Shown piece after piece: positions 36,944 to 46,106 of a stretch of DNA of 64,000 bases (positions within the stretch are counted from its first letter, which is position 1; every line of letters starts with the position of its first letter). Position numbers and translations under genes: made by a program. This DNA is from Lentibacillus sediminis (lineage in GTDB: Bacteria > Bacillota > Bacilli > Bacillales > Amphibacillaceae), in assembly GCF_002763455.1 (NCBI RefSeq), contig NZ_NIXK01000001.1, positions 186,001 through 250,000 of the forward strand. Reading direction: 5' to 3'. The notes beneath the pieces were generated by a model that did no database searches, was not told the DNA's origin, and worked only from the letters and a program-made list of their open reading frames with translations.

Positions 36944-36984
36944 GCACAGGACGTGCAAGTGTCGGCGTTGCGACAGGACGTCGC
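36944..36984 (-). ncRNA. Bacillaceae-1-like RNA motif (minus strand)
   Basis: On the minus strand GCGAC-GTCCT-GTCGC (36984-36970) and GCAC-GTCCT-GTGC (36956-36944), loops 27 nt apart. Same architecture as the plus-strand pair in the other half of the element. Confidence 0.6.
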
Positions 36985-37094
36985 GACTTTAGCCGACCGG
37001 TCCTTGTTATCCTCCTTTTTGAACTCACACTTTAAGTTTAATTCGCGAAAATGTGGAAAGCAAATATTGTGGGTTGAGGTGCGTCCTGGCCCGG

Positions 37095-37538
37095 CTATCG
37101 CTTTTGCTTTAAAGGGAATTTTTTAATCAGCTGGTTGACCACTTCGGAAAACATCAGCCCAATTGCGATCCCGCCCGCGAGCAGCATCACCTGGGCCGAG
37201 AGCTGGACAGCCGTATTATAATCATTTTCCACGAAATTCCGCATCGCATCATAGGCAACCCCGCCAGGCACGAGCGGAATCACACCGGAAACATGGAAGA
37301 CGATGATCGGTGTCTTATATACTTTTGCACAAATTTGTGTCATTACTGCGACCAGCATGGCAGCAAACGTGGTGGCAGGAACGACATACATTCCCTGCTG
37401 CACCAAACCATAATAAAGAATCCACCCAGCCATACCGATTGTTCCGCATTGCCACAGCCTTTGTGCTGGCGCATTGAATAATATTCCGAAGCCGGAAGCA
37501 GCAACGAAACTGGTTGCCAGCTGTGCGATGATCACCAT
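37095..37538 (-). CDS. Threonine/serine exporter family, C-terminal-type subunit (DUF3815)
   Basis: 147 aa with about four or five membrane helices, matching the ThrE C-terminal/DUF3815 half: IVFHVSGVIPLVPGGVAYDAMRNFV is the typical PLVPG segment. It probably forms one exporter with the product of the gene just upstream on the same strand (42 bp gap). In some bacteria both halves are fused in one protein. Confidence 0.88.
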   Translation of the reverse strand: MVIIAQLATSFVAASGFGILFNAPAQRLWQCGTIGMAGWILYYGLVQQGMYVVPATTFAAMLVAVMTQICAKVYKTPIIVFHVSGVIPLVPGGVAYDAMRNFVENDYNTAVQLSAQVMLLAGGIAIGLMFSEVVNQLIKKFPLKQKR

Positions 37539-37580
37539 CGATCTCCCTCCTTTTCAGCGATGTAACGATTCCGCGGAATC

Positions 37581-38324
37581 CTAAACAAATCCAACCACAA
37601 CTGCCACTCCTGCACCAATTGCGAAGGCGGTCAGCATGGCTTCCACCCCTTTGGAAACCCCTGCGACGAGATGTCCTGCCAATAGATCTCGGATAGCGTT
37701 GGTGATATGCATCCCCGGCACCAGCGGCATGACGGCGCCGGTAATCATCTGATCCAAATTCAGGCCAAAACCAATCGTGACAAAAATGACGGCAAATAGC
37801 CCAATCAGAAAGCCCCCAAAAAACTCGGCCAGGAAGCGAAGTTCAAAGAAGCGATCAAATCCCAGCATGCCGGCATAACCGGCACCACCGGCAAGCATCG
37901 CCGGAATAAAATCAGCCCAGGCGCCGCCGAACATGATCGTAAAGCTGCCGCTGACAAAACCCGCAGCAACGATCTGCATCCAGGGGGGAAATGTCGGCCA
38001 CTTGCGGTCAACACGATTCAACATGCTGTGTGCCTCGCTGATCGTGATCTCGTTTGCGACAATCTTCCGGGAGATCGTGTTGACTTCGGCGATTTTATGT
38101 AAGTCCATCGACCGCTTGGTGATCCGCATGAAATTGGAAAGCTCCGCTGCCCCGATTGAAAAATTAATCCCTGTCGGCGTGGCATAGCTCTGGGCATTTT
38201 CCAGACCAGCTGCCGCCGCGATCCGGTTCATCGTATCCTCTACGCGATGCGTCTCCGCGCCGCTTTCCAGCATCATTTTCCCAGCCAGCATACATACTTT
38301 CTCTGCTGCCGCCGCTTTTTCCAC
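37581..38324 (-). CDS. Threonine/serine exporter family, N-terminal-type subunit (DUF1212)
   Basis: 247 aa. A cytoplasmic N-terminal domain (ETHRVEDTMNRIAAAAGL, family motif) is followed by about five membrane helices and a PLVPGMHITNAIRDLLAG motif, the ThrE/DUF1212 signature. Exports threonine, serine or related small molecules. AAGGAGGTG precedes ATG 38324 on the minus strand. Probably co-transcribed with the DUF3815 gene. Confidence 0.9.
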   Translation of the reverse strand: MEKAAAAEKVCMLAGKMMLESGAETHRVEDTMNRIAAAAGLENAQSYATPTGINFSIGAAELSNFMRITKRSMDLHKIAEVNTISRKIVANEITISEAHSMLNRVDRKWPTFPPWMQIVAAGFVSGSFTIMFGGAWADFIPAMLAGGAGYAGMLGFDRFFELRFLAEFFGGFLIGLFAVIFVTIGFGLNLDQMITGAVMPLVPGMHITNAIRDLLAGHLVAGVSKGVEAMLTAFAIGAGVAVVVGFV

Positions 38325-38396
38325 CGCGAAGCACCTCCTTGATATGGTTTATTATAAGCCGTTGCTCTGGGAAATGAAAGTCTGCCGCAGGAATGC

Positions 38397-38432
38397 AAAA
38401 AGTGCCCTCCTAATAGAGGAGAAGCACTTTTA
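38397..38432. terminator. Terminator after the 134-aa membrane protein
   Basis: AAAAGTGC (38398-38405) and GCACTTTT (38424-38431) with inner TCCT/AGGA pairing. The A-rich left side gives a U-run on the minus strand. Confidence 0.75.
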
Positions 38433-38436
38433 GGCA

Positions 38437-38841
38437 CTAAGGCATCATTGTAAAAAGAGCCACCAGGCAAGCAATCGGGATCGCGCAGGAAAGCCCCAGC
38501 GCCATATTCGCAAAGTTGCCCACATTCTGTTTTGCTTCCGGCTCCACATCCACCATTCTCTGCATAAAAATGAATATCACAATCAGAACGAGTAAAAGAA
38601 GAATCAATATGCCTGGTATGAAAAGTTCGCTCGCATCCTGTACAGCCTGCACTTGAGTAAATCCGTAAACCAGCAGAATGATCGGTATAATTTCGCTAAC
38701 GGATGCCCCGATGGAAAACTTCTGCAGCACGGCTTGTGACTGGCTTGGATCTTTTTTTAGCTGATCAAGATATTTCTTAAACAATACCAAAGTCGGCAGC
38801 GCCGCAAGCCAAGCCGCAATGACGAAAATATAGGATGTCAT
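38437..38841 (-). CDS. Four-helix membrane protein, function unknown
   Basis: 134 aa with about four hydrophobic segments (TSYIFVIAAWLAALPTLVLF; SEIIPIILLVYGFTQVQAV; FIPGILILLLLVLIVIFIFM; MALGLSCAIPIACLVALFTM). The small-residue-rich second and fourth helices resemble an ATP-synthase c-subunit hairpin, a superficial likeness. Start ATG 38841 follows AAAGGAGGAAA on the minus strand. A longer in-frame start includes this site and is rejected. Confidence 0.75.
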   Translation of the reverse strand: MTSYIFVIAAWLAALPTLVLFKKYLDQLKKDPSQSQAVLQKFSIGASVSEIIPIILLVYGFTQVQAVQDASELFIPGILILLLLVLIVIFIFMQRMVDVEPEAKQNVGNFANMALGLSCAIPIACLVALFTMMP

Positions 38842-39016
38842 TGGTTTCCTCCTTTTATGTACTTTACATAATTTTACCATAATACAGCTTGGATTGCCGA
38901 GATTGGAGTGTGTTTTTTAATTGGGGGTGGACAGTAAATTTGAAGTTGAGGCGAATGGCTGTAATATCTTCACACTATGGTTGATAAGTGCCACCGCCCA
39001 GCACTGCCCAGCAATT

Positions 39017-39046
39017 TGCACAACCAGCAACACATTCGCTATAATC
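39017..39046 (+). promoter_or_regulatory. Candidate promoter of tagO
   Basis: TTGCAC (39017-39022), 18-bp spacer, TATAAT (39041-39046), 55 bp before the start codon. Confidence 0.5.
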
Positions 39047-39101
39047 AAAGTCAGAACCACCATCAAAAATAAGCCAGCAGTACGAATCACAGGAGAATAA
39101 T

Positions 39102-40184
39102 ATGATTAATTATATGGATTTATTTATCGCATTTATCATTGCAGCGCTTGCATCTTTTTTGCTCACATTCCTGGTGAAAAAGTTTGCCGTGAAAGTACGG
39201 GCGGTTGATCTGCCCAACCAGCGGAAAATACATACCGAACCAAAGCCCCGGCTCGGCGGTTTAGCCATCTTTCTCGGGGCGTTTTTAGGTGCGCTTTATT
39301 TGCAGCCCAGTCATGAGCACCTTCCGGAAATCTTGTGGGGCGCAATTGCGATTATCGTAACCGGCGCGCTTGATGACCGGCTTACGATCAGGCCTGTCGT
39401 CAAGCTGACAGGACAGTTGATCGCCACTTCTTTTCTGTTATCTTCCGGACTGATTATCGAGCGGGTTACACTGCCGATTATTGGCATGGTCGATTTGGGA
39501 TTATTCAGTGTGCTGATAACCGTGCTGTGGGTGGTCGGCATCACCAACGCGATCAACCTCATCGACGGACTCGACGGCCTGGCAACAGGAGTGGCCTCGA
39601 TCGCCCTGATCAGCATATTCGTCATGTCCATTATTGATATGCAGCTGATTGTTACCTTTTTATGCATTGTGCTGATTGGTGCCAATCTCGGTTTCCTTTA
39701 CCACAATTTTTTTCCGGCAAAAATTTACCTTGGCGATACCGGCTCGAATTTTCTCGGTTACATGATCGCCGTCGTTTCGATGCTGGGCCTGTTCAAAAAT
39801 ATCGCCCTGTTTGGCTTCATCATCCCTGTCATCGTTCTGGCTGTGCCTATTTTGGACACCGTGCTGGCCATCCTTCGCCGCGCTTACCGGAAAGAGGGGA
39901 TTATGAATGCTGACAACAAACATATTCATTATAAGCTTGTCGCTGGGGGATACAGCCAGCGGAAAACCGTGCTGATTATCTATGCTTTCAGCGCATTCTT
40001 CGGAACTCTGGCCGTGCTGTTTTCCTTCGCATCGCTCACCACGGCATTTGTCGTCACTTTCCTTGTGCTCGCCCTCTTGCACATATTCGCTGAGTTGGCA
40101 GGGCTGGTGCTTGGTGGCAGACGGCCGGTTGTTGATCAGATGAGGAGGCTGCTGCGGAAAATGGAGCGGAATCGTGGAAGGTGA
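39102..40184 (+). CDS. tagO: Undecaprenyl-phosphate GlcNAc-1-phosphate transferase TagO
   Basis: 360-aa MraY-like membrane enzyme with about 10-11 helices. It transfers GlcNAc-1-phosphate to undecaprenyl phosphate and starts wall teichoic acid and other surface polymers. Motifs: RKIHTEPKPRLGG, DDRLTIRP, NAINLIDGLDGLATG, YLGDTGSNFLGY and the C-terminal HIHYKLVAGGYSQRKTV. Start ATG 39102 after AGGAGAATA. Monocistronic; a 12-bp-stem hairpin follows 10 bp later. Confidence 0.95.
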   Translation: MINYMDLFIAFIIAALASFLLTFLVKKFAVKVRAVDLPNQRKIHTEPKPRLGGLAIFLGAFLGALYLQPSHEHLPEILWGAIAIIVTGALDDRLTIRPVVKLTGQLIATSFLLSSGLIIERVTLPIIGMVDLGLFSVLITVLWVVGITNAINLIDGLDGLATGVASIALISIFVMSIIDMQLIVTFLCIVLIGANLGFLYHNFFPAKIYLGDTGSNFLGYMIAVVSMLGLFKNIALFGFIIPVIVLAVPILDTVLAILRRAYRKEGIMNADNKHIHYKLVAGGYSQRKTVLIIYAFSAFFGTLAVLFSFASLTTAFVVTFLVLALLHIFAELAGLVLGGRRPVVDQMRRLLRKMERNRGR

Positions 40185-40775
40185 GGCATCGTACCACTCT
40201 GGCAGAATTAGTTGAATGTCTGTCAGAGTGGAGCGAAATCCGCCTAGTAACGAGCGGACCCATCTGCAGATCGAACAAATAGCTTCCCAAAAATTCACTA
40301 TAAATGCTTAAGGACCGCTTCTATCGGACAAAGCTCCAAGAAGAAGTGATACAAATGTCCAATAGACTTCCTCTTCATGAATACCGATGCAAACATTCTT
40401 GCCACAGTCCAGGGTTCTGCGTCCTAATCGCGCGACCTGCACCCCAAATCGCTCCCAGCCGCACCTCAAACCGCGCATCCCAGCCGCCTGCCAAAACCAC
40501 CCACACCCGCCCAGAGAACAACCGCGAATCCGACCACCAACCAACTATATATTCCCATCCCAGCCAAGTCACATCCACCCCCATCCTGTCGATTCTTGTC
40601 GAAAATTGACCTAATTCATAGAATTTATCAAACTTTTTACCCATGTCATTTGGCACTGGCATATTGATAGATTCTCCAGTAACATTAATAACGTCAGAAA
40701 ATTAAGTCTCACAATCTTGAAATAGAGAGGAGGCTTGGGGGCAAGGAATCTACAAAAATAAATAGGGGGATAGGT
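40185..40775. other. 590-bp gap: hairpin and degenerate 21-bp repeat
   Basis: CCACTCTGGCAG (40194-40205) and CTGTCAGAGTGG (40220-40231) form a 12-bp stem with one G-U pair but no U-run; it probably ends the tagO mRNA. At 40425-40560 degenerate ~21-bp units recur (AATCGCGCGACCTGCACCCC, AAATCGCTCCCAGCCGC, AAACCGCGCATCCCAGCC). They share the core of the repeat at 34.3-34.5 kb. The last 200 bp are AT-rich and presumably hold the protease promoter. Confidence 0.6.
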
Positions 40776-43700
40776 ATGTTGAAAAGAACTGCAATTTTAC
40801 TTACGGCGATTTTGCTGGTGTTTGGTAATTTTTCTTATGCAAGTGCCATGGTGAAGTCATTGCCCGGACAGACAAAGCCGGAGCTGAACACCAATGAGCT
40901 GCAAGAAACGGAAGATCCGAATGAGGAAGTCCGAGTCGTTGTGGAAATGGAAGAGGAAGCACCGATTGAAAAGGCTACTAGACAAGGAATTATGTTTAAG
41001 AGCATGAGCAAGCCGGATAAAACCGGATTGGAGCGGGCAGCAATTGCTTCCCAAAATAAAGTAAAAGGCGAGATGAACGATAAAGGGATTGAAGCCGAGT
41101 ATCACGAAGAATTTACTGCGGTAATAAATGGCTTCAGTGCTGAAGTGAAACAAAAAGATATTGAAGAAATCGAGGAAATTCCGGAAGTTAAAAATGTACA
41201 CCGAGTCAACAAATATGAACGGCCGGATGCAGAGCCGGAAATGAAATACTCGAAAGAACTGGTGGAAGCACAAAAAGCGTGGCGTGATTATGGCTACAAA
41301 GGAGAAGGCATGGTTGTCGGTATCATTGATTCAGGTGTTGATCCTACCCATCGCGACATGGTGCTTTCGGACTCAGGCACAGCGGCGTTAACCGAGGAAG
41401 AGGTTAATGAAACAGTAGAAGAAGAGGGTTTGCCTGGAAAATTCTACACCGAAAAAGTGCCATATGGCTACAACTACATGGATGAAAATGACGTAATCCG
41501 GGAAAACTATCCTGGCGCAAACTACCACGGCATGCATGTTGCCGGAACAGTTGGGGCAAATGGAGATGAAGACAATGGCGGCATTCTGGGAATTGCGCCG
41601 GAAGCTCAGCTGCTTGCATTGAAAGTTTTCGGAAATGACCCGGAAATGCAATTTACTTATGGTGATGTTTACATTAAAGCGATTGATGATGCGATTAAGC
41701 TGGGGGCAGACGTGCTGAACATGAGCCTTGGTTCAACAGCAGGTTTTGTCAATCCGGAATCGCCTGAGCAGGAAGCAGTCTCCAGAGCAGTCGACAACGG
41801 GGTACTTATGTCGATCTCAGCCGGGAACTCCGCTTATTTCGGAAACGGATTTTTCTACCCGTATGCGTCCAATCCTGATTATGGCGTGAGCGGTTCACCA
41901 GGTCTGGCAGATGATTCGCTTCAGGTGGCATCCTATGAAAATACTTATATGGAAGTCGATGCTGTAGAATACGAGATTGATGGAGAGCCAGGATCGGCGG
42001 CATTCTTGTCAGCCGGCAATTTACACCCAGAGGATGTGGAGCAGAAGTCCTTTGAAGTGTTCGAAGCGGGGATTGGTGCGCCGGAAGACTTTGAAGGCAA
42101 GGACGCAGAAGGGAAATATGCCCTTGTGCAGCGTGGCACACTGCCTTTTGTTGAAAAAGCAGTGAATGCACAAAATGCCGGGGCAGCCGGGGTTATCATT
42201 TACAATAACACCGATGGAATCGTCAATATGGCGACAGAGCCAAGCATTACTATCCCGCAGCTGTTTATGCTGAAGAGCGATGGCGACAAGCTTGCCGCTG
42301 CCATTCAAAATGGACAAGCAGTAACCTTGGAATTTGCTGGCAATCAGGCAACCATTGATAATCCGGAAGCTGGTCAAATGAGTGCTTTCTCTTCATGGGG
42401 ACTGACACCGAATCTTGACTTTAAGCCGGAGATCACCGCACCGGGCGGGCAAATTTTGTCCACATTGAATGATGATGAGTATGGTCTGATGAGCGGTACC
42501 TCGATGGCCGCACCGCACGTTGCCGGTGGAGGCGCACTGGTGCTCGAGCGTGTGGATTCGGAATTTGGTTATGAAAATGCCGACCGCGTCAATCTGGCGA
42601 AAAACCTGATGATGAATACATCGAAACAGGTAGAGTTTGATGGAGCATTTGTCTCCCCACGCCGCCAGGGTGCCGGGCTGATGCAGCTGCATGCCGCATT
42701 GTCCACACCAGTCGTGGTTACCAATTCGGAAACCGGTGAGGCAAAAGTAGCGCTGAAAGAAGTAACGGAAAATCAGGTCAGCTTTGAACTGACTGCAGAA
42801 AACTTCACAGACGAAGCAGTCAGCTATGAAGTCGATGCAAATGTACAGACAGACACACCGGTCAATGCAGATGTCCTTGTCGTTGCACCTAACATGTTCG
42901 GAGCGACGGACCTTGGGGATTTGGCATCCGTAAACGGAGATTCTGCCAGCACGATTGAAGTGCCGGCAAACGGATCAGCCACATTCACCGTATCCATTGA
43001 TGTCAGCAGTGTCGATGCATCACTGAAAGACATTTTCACTAACGGCTACTGGCTGGAAGGATTTGTTACACTGACAGATCCGACAGACACAAACCCGCAA
43101 TTAACCGTGCCATATTCCGGCTTTAAAGGTGAGTGGGACAGTGCGCCAATCTTTGATACGCCAATGTGGGATCCGACGACCTTCTATGGCATGACTGGAG
43201 TAGGTACTGATCTTGGCGGCGGAAGCTATGGTTTCCTTGGCGCTGACCCAGTAACTGGGGTGGTTAATCCGGAAAACATCGCCTTCTCTCCAAATGGAGA
43301 CGGGGTGCAGGATGATGCGCTTCTCATTCTTTCTTTCTTGAGAAACGCCAAAGAAGCGAGCTTTAACGTACTCGATGAAGAAGGGGATGTTGTACGGACA
43401 CTGACAGAGGAAATGTTCGTGCGCAAGAATTATTATGACGGCGGACTGGCCCCTTCATACTCACTGCTCCCTGAACGGGCATGGGATGGCACGATCAATG
43501 GGGAAGTAGCTCCAGAAGGGCAGTATTATCTGGAAGCCGAAGCTGTGATTGACTTTGCAGGTGCAGAGGCCCAGTCCCTGACCTTGCCGCTTGTATTGGA
43601 TAATACCGCTCCGGAAGCGGAGGCTGACTTCAGCCGCAGAGACCGGGAAGTCCATGTTGAGGTGGCGGACGGTGAGGACGGCAGCGGTGTTGCATCCTGG

Positions 43701-43934
43701 GAGATTTTCCTGAATGGAGAGCCGGCTCTTGATGCACCGATCACCGGAGAGACAGAATACACACTGAATAATGTGCATCCAAGCACAACAGTAACCGTTA
43801 AAGTCGTTGACCATGCCGGAAACGAAATGGAAGGTTATGTTGCTGGCCCGCCTAGAGGAAAGCATAATAATAAGGGAAATAACGGCAACGGAAATGGCAA
43901 CAACGGAAGAGGAAACGGCAATGGAAATAACTAG
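40776..43934 (+). CDS. Large secreted S8 serine protease with PA and FlgD-Ig domains
   Basis: 1052-aa cell-envelope subtilase. Signal peptide (residues 1-24), acidic propeptide with I9-type inhibitor strand (EEFTAVINGFSAEVKQKDIEEI), then the catalytic domain: D185 (GIIDSGVDPTH), H251 (YHGMHVAGT) and S576 (GTSMAAPH). A PA insertion domain (GKYALVQRGTLPFVEKAVNAQNAGAAGVIIYN) sits inside it. After it come Fn3-like and FlgD-Ig domains (AFSPNGDGVQDDALLILSF) and an Asn/Gly-rich tail with no LPXTG. Architecture resembles lactocepin or Vpr. Likely degrades extracellular protein for the peptide importers. Confidence 0.93.
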   Translation: MLKRTAILLTAILLVFGNFSYASAMVKSLPGQTKPELNTNELQETEDPNEEVRVVVEMEEEAPIEKATRQGIMFKSMSKPDKTGLERAAIASQNKVKGEMNDKGIEAEYHEEFTAVINGFSAEVKQKDIEEIEEIPEVKNVHRVNKYERPDAEPEMKYSKELVEAQKAWRDYGYKGEGMVVGIIDSGVDPTHRDMVLSDSGTAALTEEEVNETVEEEGLPGKFYTEKVPYGYNYMDENDVIRENYPGANYHGMHVAGTVGANGDEDNGGILGIAPEAQLLALKVFGNDPEMQFTYGDVYIKAIDDAIKLGADVLNMSLGSTAGFVNPESPEQEAVSRAVDNGVLMSISAGNSAYFGNGFFYPYASNPDYGVSGSPGLADDSLQVASYENTYMEVDAVEYEIDGEPGSAAFLSAGNLHPEDVEQKSFEVFEAGIGAPEDFEGKDAEGKYALVQRGTLPFVEKAVNAQNAGAAGVIIYNNTDGIVNMATEPSITIPQLFMLKSDGDKLAAAIQNGQAVTLEFAGNQATIDNPEAGQMSAFSSWGLTPNLDFKPEITAPGGQILSTLNDDEYGLMSGTSMAAPHVAGGGALVLERVDSEFGYENADRVNLAKNLMMNTSKQVEFDGAFVSPRRQGAGLMQLHAALSTPVVVTNSETGEAKVALKEVTENQVSFELTAENFTDEAVSYEVDANVQTDTPVNADVLVVAPNMFGATDLGDLASVNGDSASTIEVPANGSATFTVSIDVSSVDASLKDIFTNGYWLEGFVTLTDPTDTNPQLTVPYSGFKGEWDSAPIFDTPMWDPTTFYGMTGVGTDLGGGSYGFLGADPVTGVVNPENIAFSPNGDGVQDDALLILSFLRNAKEASFNVLDEEGDVVRTLTEEMFVRKNYYDGGLAPSYSLLPERAWDGTINGEVAPEGQYYLEAEAVIDFAGAEAQSLTLPLVLDNTAPEAEADFSRRDREVHVEVADGEDGSGVASWEIFLNGEPALDAPITGETEYTLNNVHPSTTVTVKVVDHAGNEMEGYVAGPPRGKHNNKGNNGNGNGNNGRGNGNGNN

Positions 43935-43944
43935 CTGAATCCGA

Positions 43945-43986
43945 AATCAGCCGGCACCCGAGAGGAGGTGCCGGCTGATTTTTTGT
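43945..43986 (+). terminator. S8 protease terminator
   Basis: AATCAGCCGGCACC and GGTGCCGGCTGATT, a perfect 14-bp stem, followed by TTTT. Confidence 0.95.
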
Positions 43987-44020
43987 ATGAAATGCCCCCG
44001 TTGCAGGAAGATAAAAATAC

Positions 44021-44048
44021 TTGTGCCTATGAAATTAAATAGTATAAT
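44021..44048 (+). promoter_or_regulatory. Candidate promoter of the permease gene
   Basis: TTGTGC (44021-44026), 16-bp spacer, TATAAT (44043-44048). Confidence 0.5.
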
Positions 44049-44110
44049 AGGGTACAACTCAAATGGCGTGTGTCATTCGAAAATTTGCAAGCTGAAAAAG
44101 GAGTTAAACA

Positions 44111-45565
44111 ATGGAAGGTAGAAAGACGCTTAAAAAGACAATGAAGCCGCATTGGATTTGGGCCATTGCGCTTGGTTCATCGATCGGCTGGGGTGCATTT
44201 GTACAGCCGACGACATGGATGTCCACGGCCGGTCCGGCAGGTGTGATTATCGGCTTCGGAATTGGTGCGCTGCTGATGATGCTGATTGCCGTGAGTTATG
44301 GTTATCTCATCCGCAGTTTTCCGGTTTCCGGCGGTGAATTTGCCTATGCGTTCATCAGTCTGGGTCGCACACATGCCTTTATCAGCGGCTGGTTCCTGAC
44401 CCTTGGCTATATCTGTATTGTAGCGCTGAATGCAACCGCATTTGCTTTGATGATTAAATTTGTATTTCCGGCGATCATTGAGAATCTGCCGCTTTATCAA
44501 ATTGCCGGCTGGGATGTCTATGGCACCGAAATTATTTTTGTATCTGTATTGCTTGGGATATTTGGATTCCTGAATATCCGTGGTGCGGGCATCACCGGCC
44601 GTTCGCAGTTTATTTTCTGTGTCGTGATGATTCTCGGTATCGTGCTGCTCACTCTAATGACAGGTATGCAGCCAGGGGCGGGACTGTCCAATATTCAGTC
44701 AGGTTTCCCGGCGGAGACGACGGCGTTTGCCGCAATTATATCTATCGTAGCGATTGCTCCATGGGCATATGTCGGGTTTGACAACGTGCCCCAGGCGGCA
44801 GAGGAGTTCAATTTCTCCTCAAAAAAGGCATTTTCGCTGATTATCCTTGCGATTCTGGCCGCGGCATTACTTTATAGTATGATGATTATCACGACAGCGA
44901 TGACGCAGCCTTGGCAGCAGCTGGTTGCCGAGCAGCATGTCTGGGGAACTGGGCAGGCCATTCAGGATACGCTTGGAACCATGGGTCTGGTCATTCTGGT
45001 GATCGCGCTGACGATGGGGATTTTTACCGGGTTGAATGGTTTCATTATGTCCACGAGCCGTTTACTGTTTGCGATGGGCCGGGCGAAAATTATTCCGGAA
45101 GTGTTTTCCCGCACGCATCCCAAATACGACACGCCGTATATTGGGATCATTTTTGCCGTGGTGGTTTCCATGATTGCTCCGTGGTTTGGTCGGGAAGCGC
45201 TCGTGTGGGTAGTGGATATGTCATCCATCGGGGTGACGATTGCTTACTTCTATACTTGTTTCACTGCCTGGAGCCTGTTTAAATCGAAAAAAGACTCAAG
45301 CTTTCAACCAGAACGGCATGAAGTGTCTCCTAGGAAGAAGATCGTCGCTTTACTAGGAATGGTTGCCAGCCTGTCGTTCCTGGCACTGCTCTTAATTCCA
45401 GGCTCCCCGGCATTTCTTGGTGTCGAATCACGAATCGCGCTGTATGCCTGGGTGTTGCTCGGTATTGTGTTCTATTTGATAAAACGGAAAGACTTGAAGA
45501 GTATGTCGAAAGAAGAGTTGAACTATTTGATTTTGGGTGATAAGGAGATTAAAGTGAAACGGTAG
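44111..45565 (+). CDS. APC-superfamily amino acid permease
   Basis: 484 aa with about 12 membrane helices. The N-terminal APC motif is IWAIALGSSIGWGAFV, and SFPVSGGEFAYAFISLGRTHAFISGWFL and FTGLNGFIMSTSRLLFAMGRAKIIPEVFS follow. It imports an amino acid or amine with protons or sodium; the substrate is not readable. A truncated GntR regulator gene lies convergently downstream. SD AAAGGAG precedes ATG 44111. Confidence 0.92.
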   Translation: MEGRKTLKKTMKPHWIWAIALGSSIGWGAFVQPTTWMSTAGPAGVIIGFGIGALLMMLIAVSYGYLIRSFPVSGGEFAYAFISLGRTHAFISGWFLTLGYICIVALNATAFALMIKFVFPAIIENLPLYQIAGWDVYGTEIIFVSVLLGIFGFLNIRGAGITGRSQFIFCVVMILGIVLLTLMTGMQPGAGLSNIQSGFPAETTAFAAIISIVAIAPWAYVGFDNVPQAAEEFNFSSKKAFSLIILAILAAALLYSMMIITTAMTQPWQQLVAEQHVWGTGQAIQDTLGTMGLVILVIALTMGIFTGLNGFIMSTSRLLFAMGRAKIIPEVFSRTHPKYDTPYIGIIFAVVVSMIAPWFGREALVWVVDMSSIGVTIAYFYTCFTAWSLFKSKKDSSFQPERHEVSPRKKIVALLGMVASLSFLALLLIPGSPAFLGVESRIALYAWVLLGIVFYLIKRKDLKSMSKEELNYLILGDKEIKVKR

Positions 45566-45654
45566 AAAATTAAAATCGGAAGCCAGCCTCCTTTTACCCA
45601 GGGAACCGATGTTGACTTACGTGCAGAAGAAAGGGGAGTTCCCTAATCTGTAGG

Positions 45655-45735
45655 TGTTGACCGGTAAGAGCGACCCGTCCTGTGGCGTCACCGACACTAG
45701 GGCGTCCTATCTGCGGAGCTGGAGGCGGCTCATCT
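45655..45735 (+). ncRNA. Decayed Bacillaceae-1-like element copy
   Basis: Diverged copy of the right half of the 36.7-37.0 kb element, in the opposite orientation. GACCGGTAAGAGCGACCCGTCC matches GACCGGT...GCGACGTCC (shown in parts), then CGACACT, GTCCT again, TGCGG and GAGGCGG in the same order. Its GTCCT blocks at 45677 and 45704 are 27 bp apart, the same as in the intact copy, but the stems are broken. It ends where the truncated GntR gene begins. Confidence 0.6.
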
Positions 45736-45740
45736 GTATT

Positions 45741-46100
45741 CTAGTTAACCAAACTGCATATTGTCTTATAACTTATATTTTCCGATTTAATCAATTTGAT
45801 GCCTGGATCCATCCCCATTCGTTCGATTGTCTCAGACGTGCTGCTCAAGCTGCCCAGCCAGTCATTAATGCGCTTGACCGTAACATAGGTGCCTCTCCCC
45901 GGTTTTTTATTGAGTGTCCCTTCTCTCACCAGCTCATCAATCGCTTGTCTGACCGTGCTGCGACTCACATAATATTCATCCATAAATTCCCGCTCACTTG
46001 GTATTTTTCCCGTGTAGACCCCATTGTAAATTCTCTGTTCGATTTTATCCTTTAACTGTATGTAAAGCGGAATAGAGTTTGTATAGTCCAATGCCAACAT
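45741..46100 (-). pseudogene. GntR/HutC-family regulator, truncated in the UTRA domain
   Basis: 119 aa. A complete GntR winged helix (LYIQLKDKIEQRIYNGVYTGKIPSEREFMDEYYVSRSTVRQAID-type, residues ~13-70) is followed by GRGTYV and only the beginning of the UTRA effector domain (GSLSSTSETIERMGM...). Normal HutC-type proteins have ~240 aa. The stop lies 6 bp from a repeat element, so insertion or recombination seems to have removed the C-terminus. ATG 46100 has AAGGGTGGGTG upstream. It may still make a DNA-binding protein that cannot sense its ligand. Confidence 0.75.
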
Positions 46101-46106
46101 CTTCAC

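Larger units (their letters stand above)
36719..37024. mobile_element. 306-bp MITE-like element with RUCCU hairpins on both strands
   Basis: GTTCAAAAAG at 36719-36728 and its reverse complement CTTTTTGAAC at 37015-37024 bound a 306-bp GC-richer block. Further partial symmetry follows the ends (CCGGTAACAA against TTGTTATCC). The left half holds two hairpins with GTCCT/ATCCT loops on the plus strand. The right half holds two with GTCCT loops on the minus strand. Frames open through it are not genes. A diverged relative of the right half lies at 45.66-45.74 kb, which shows it is a dispersed repeat. Confidence 0.7.

Noticed and set aside
36721-37126. Frames of 65-104 aa inside the 306-bp element
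   Set aside because: The block is explained by paired hairpins on both strands; no ribosome sites.
38437-38841. ATP synthase subunit c homologue
   Set aside because: Small-residue helices look similar, but the protein is 134 aa with four helices and lacks the ion-binding motif pattern; left as unknown.
40304-40662. Overlapping frames of 75-101 aa on both strands in the tagO-protease gap
   Set aside because: Degenerate repeat region with proline/cysteine-biased translations and no start signals.
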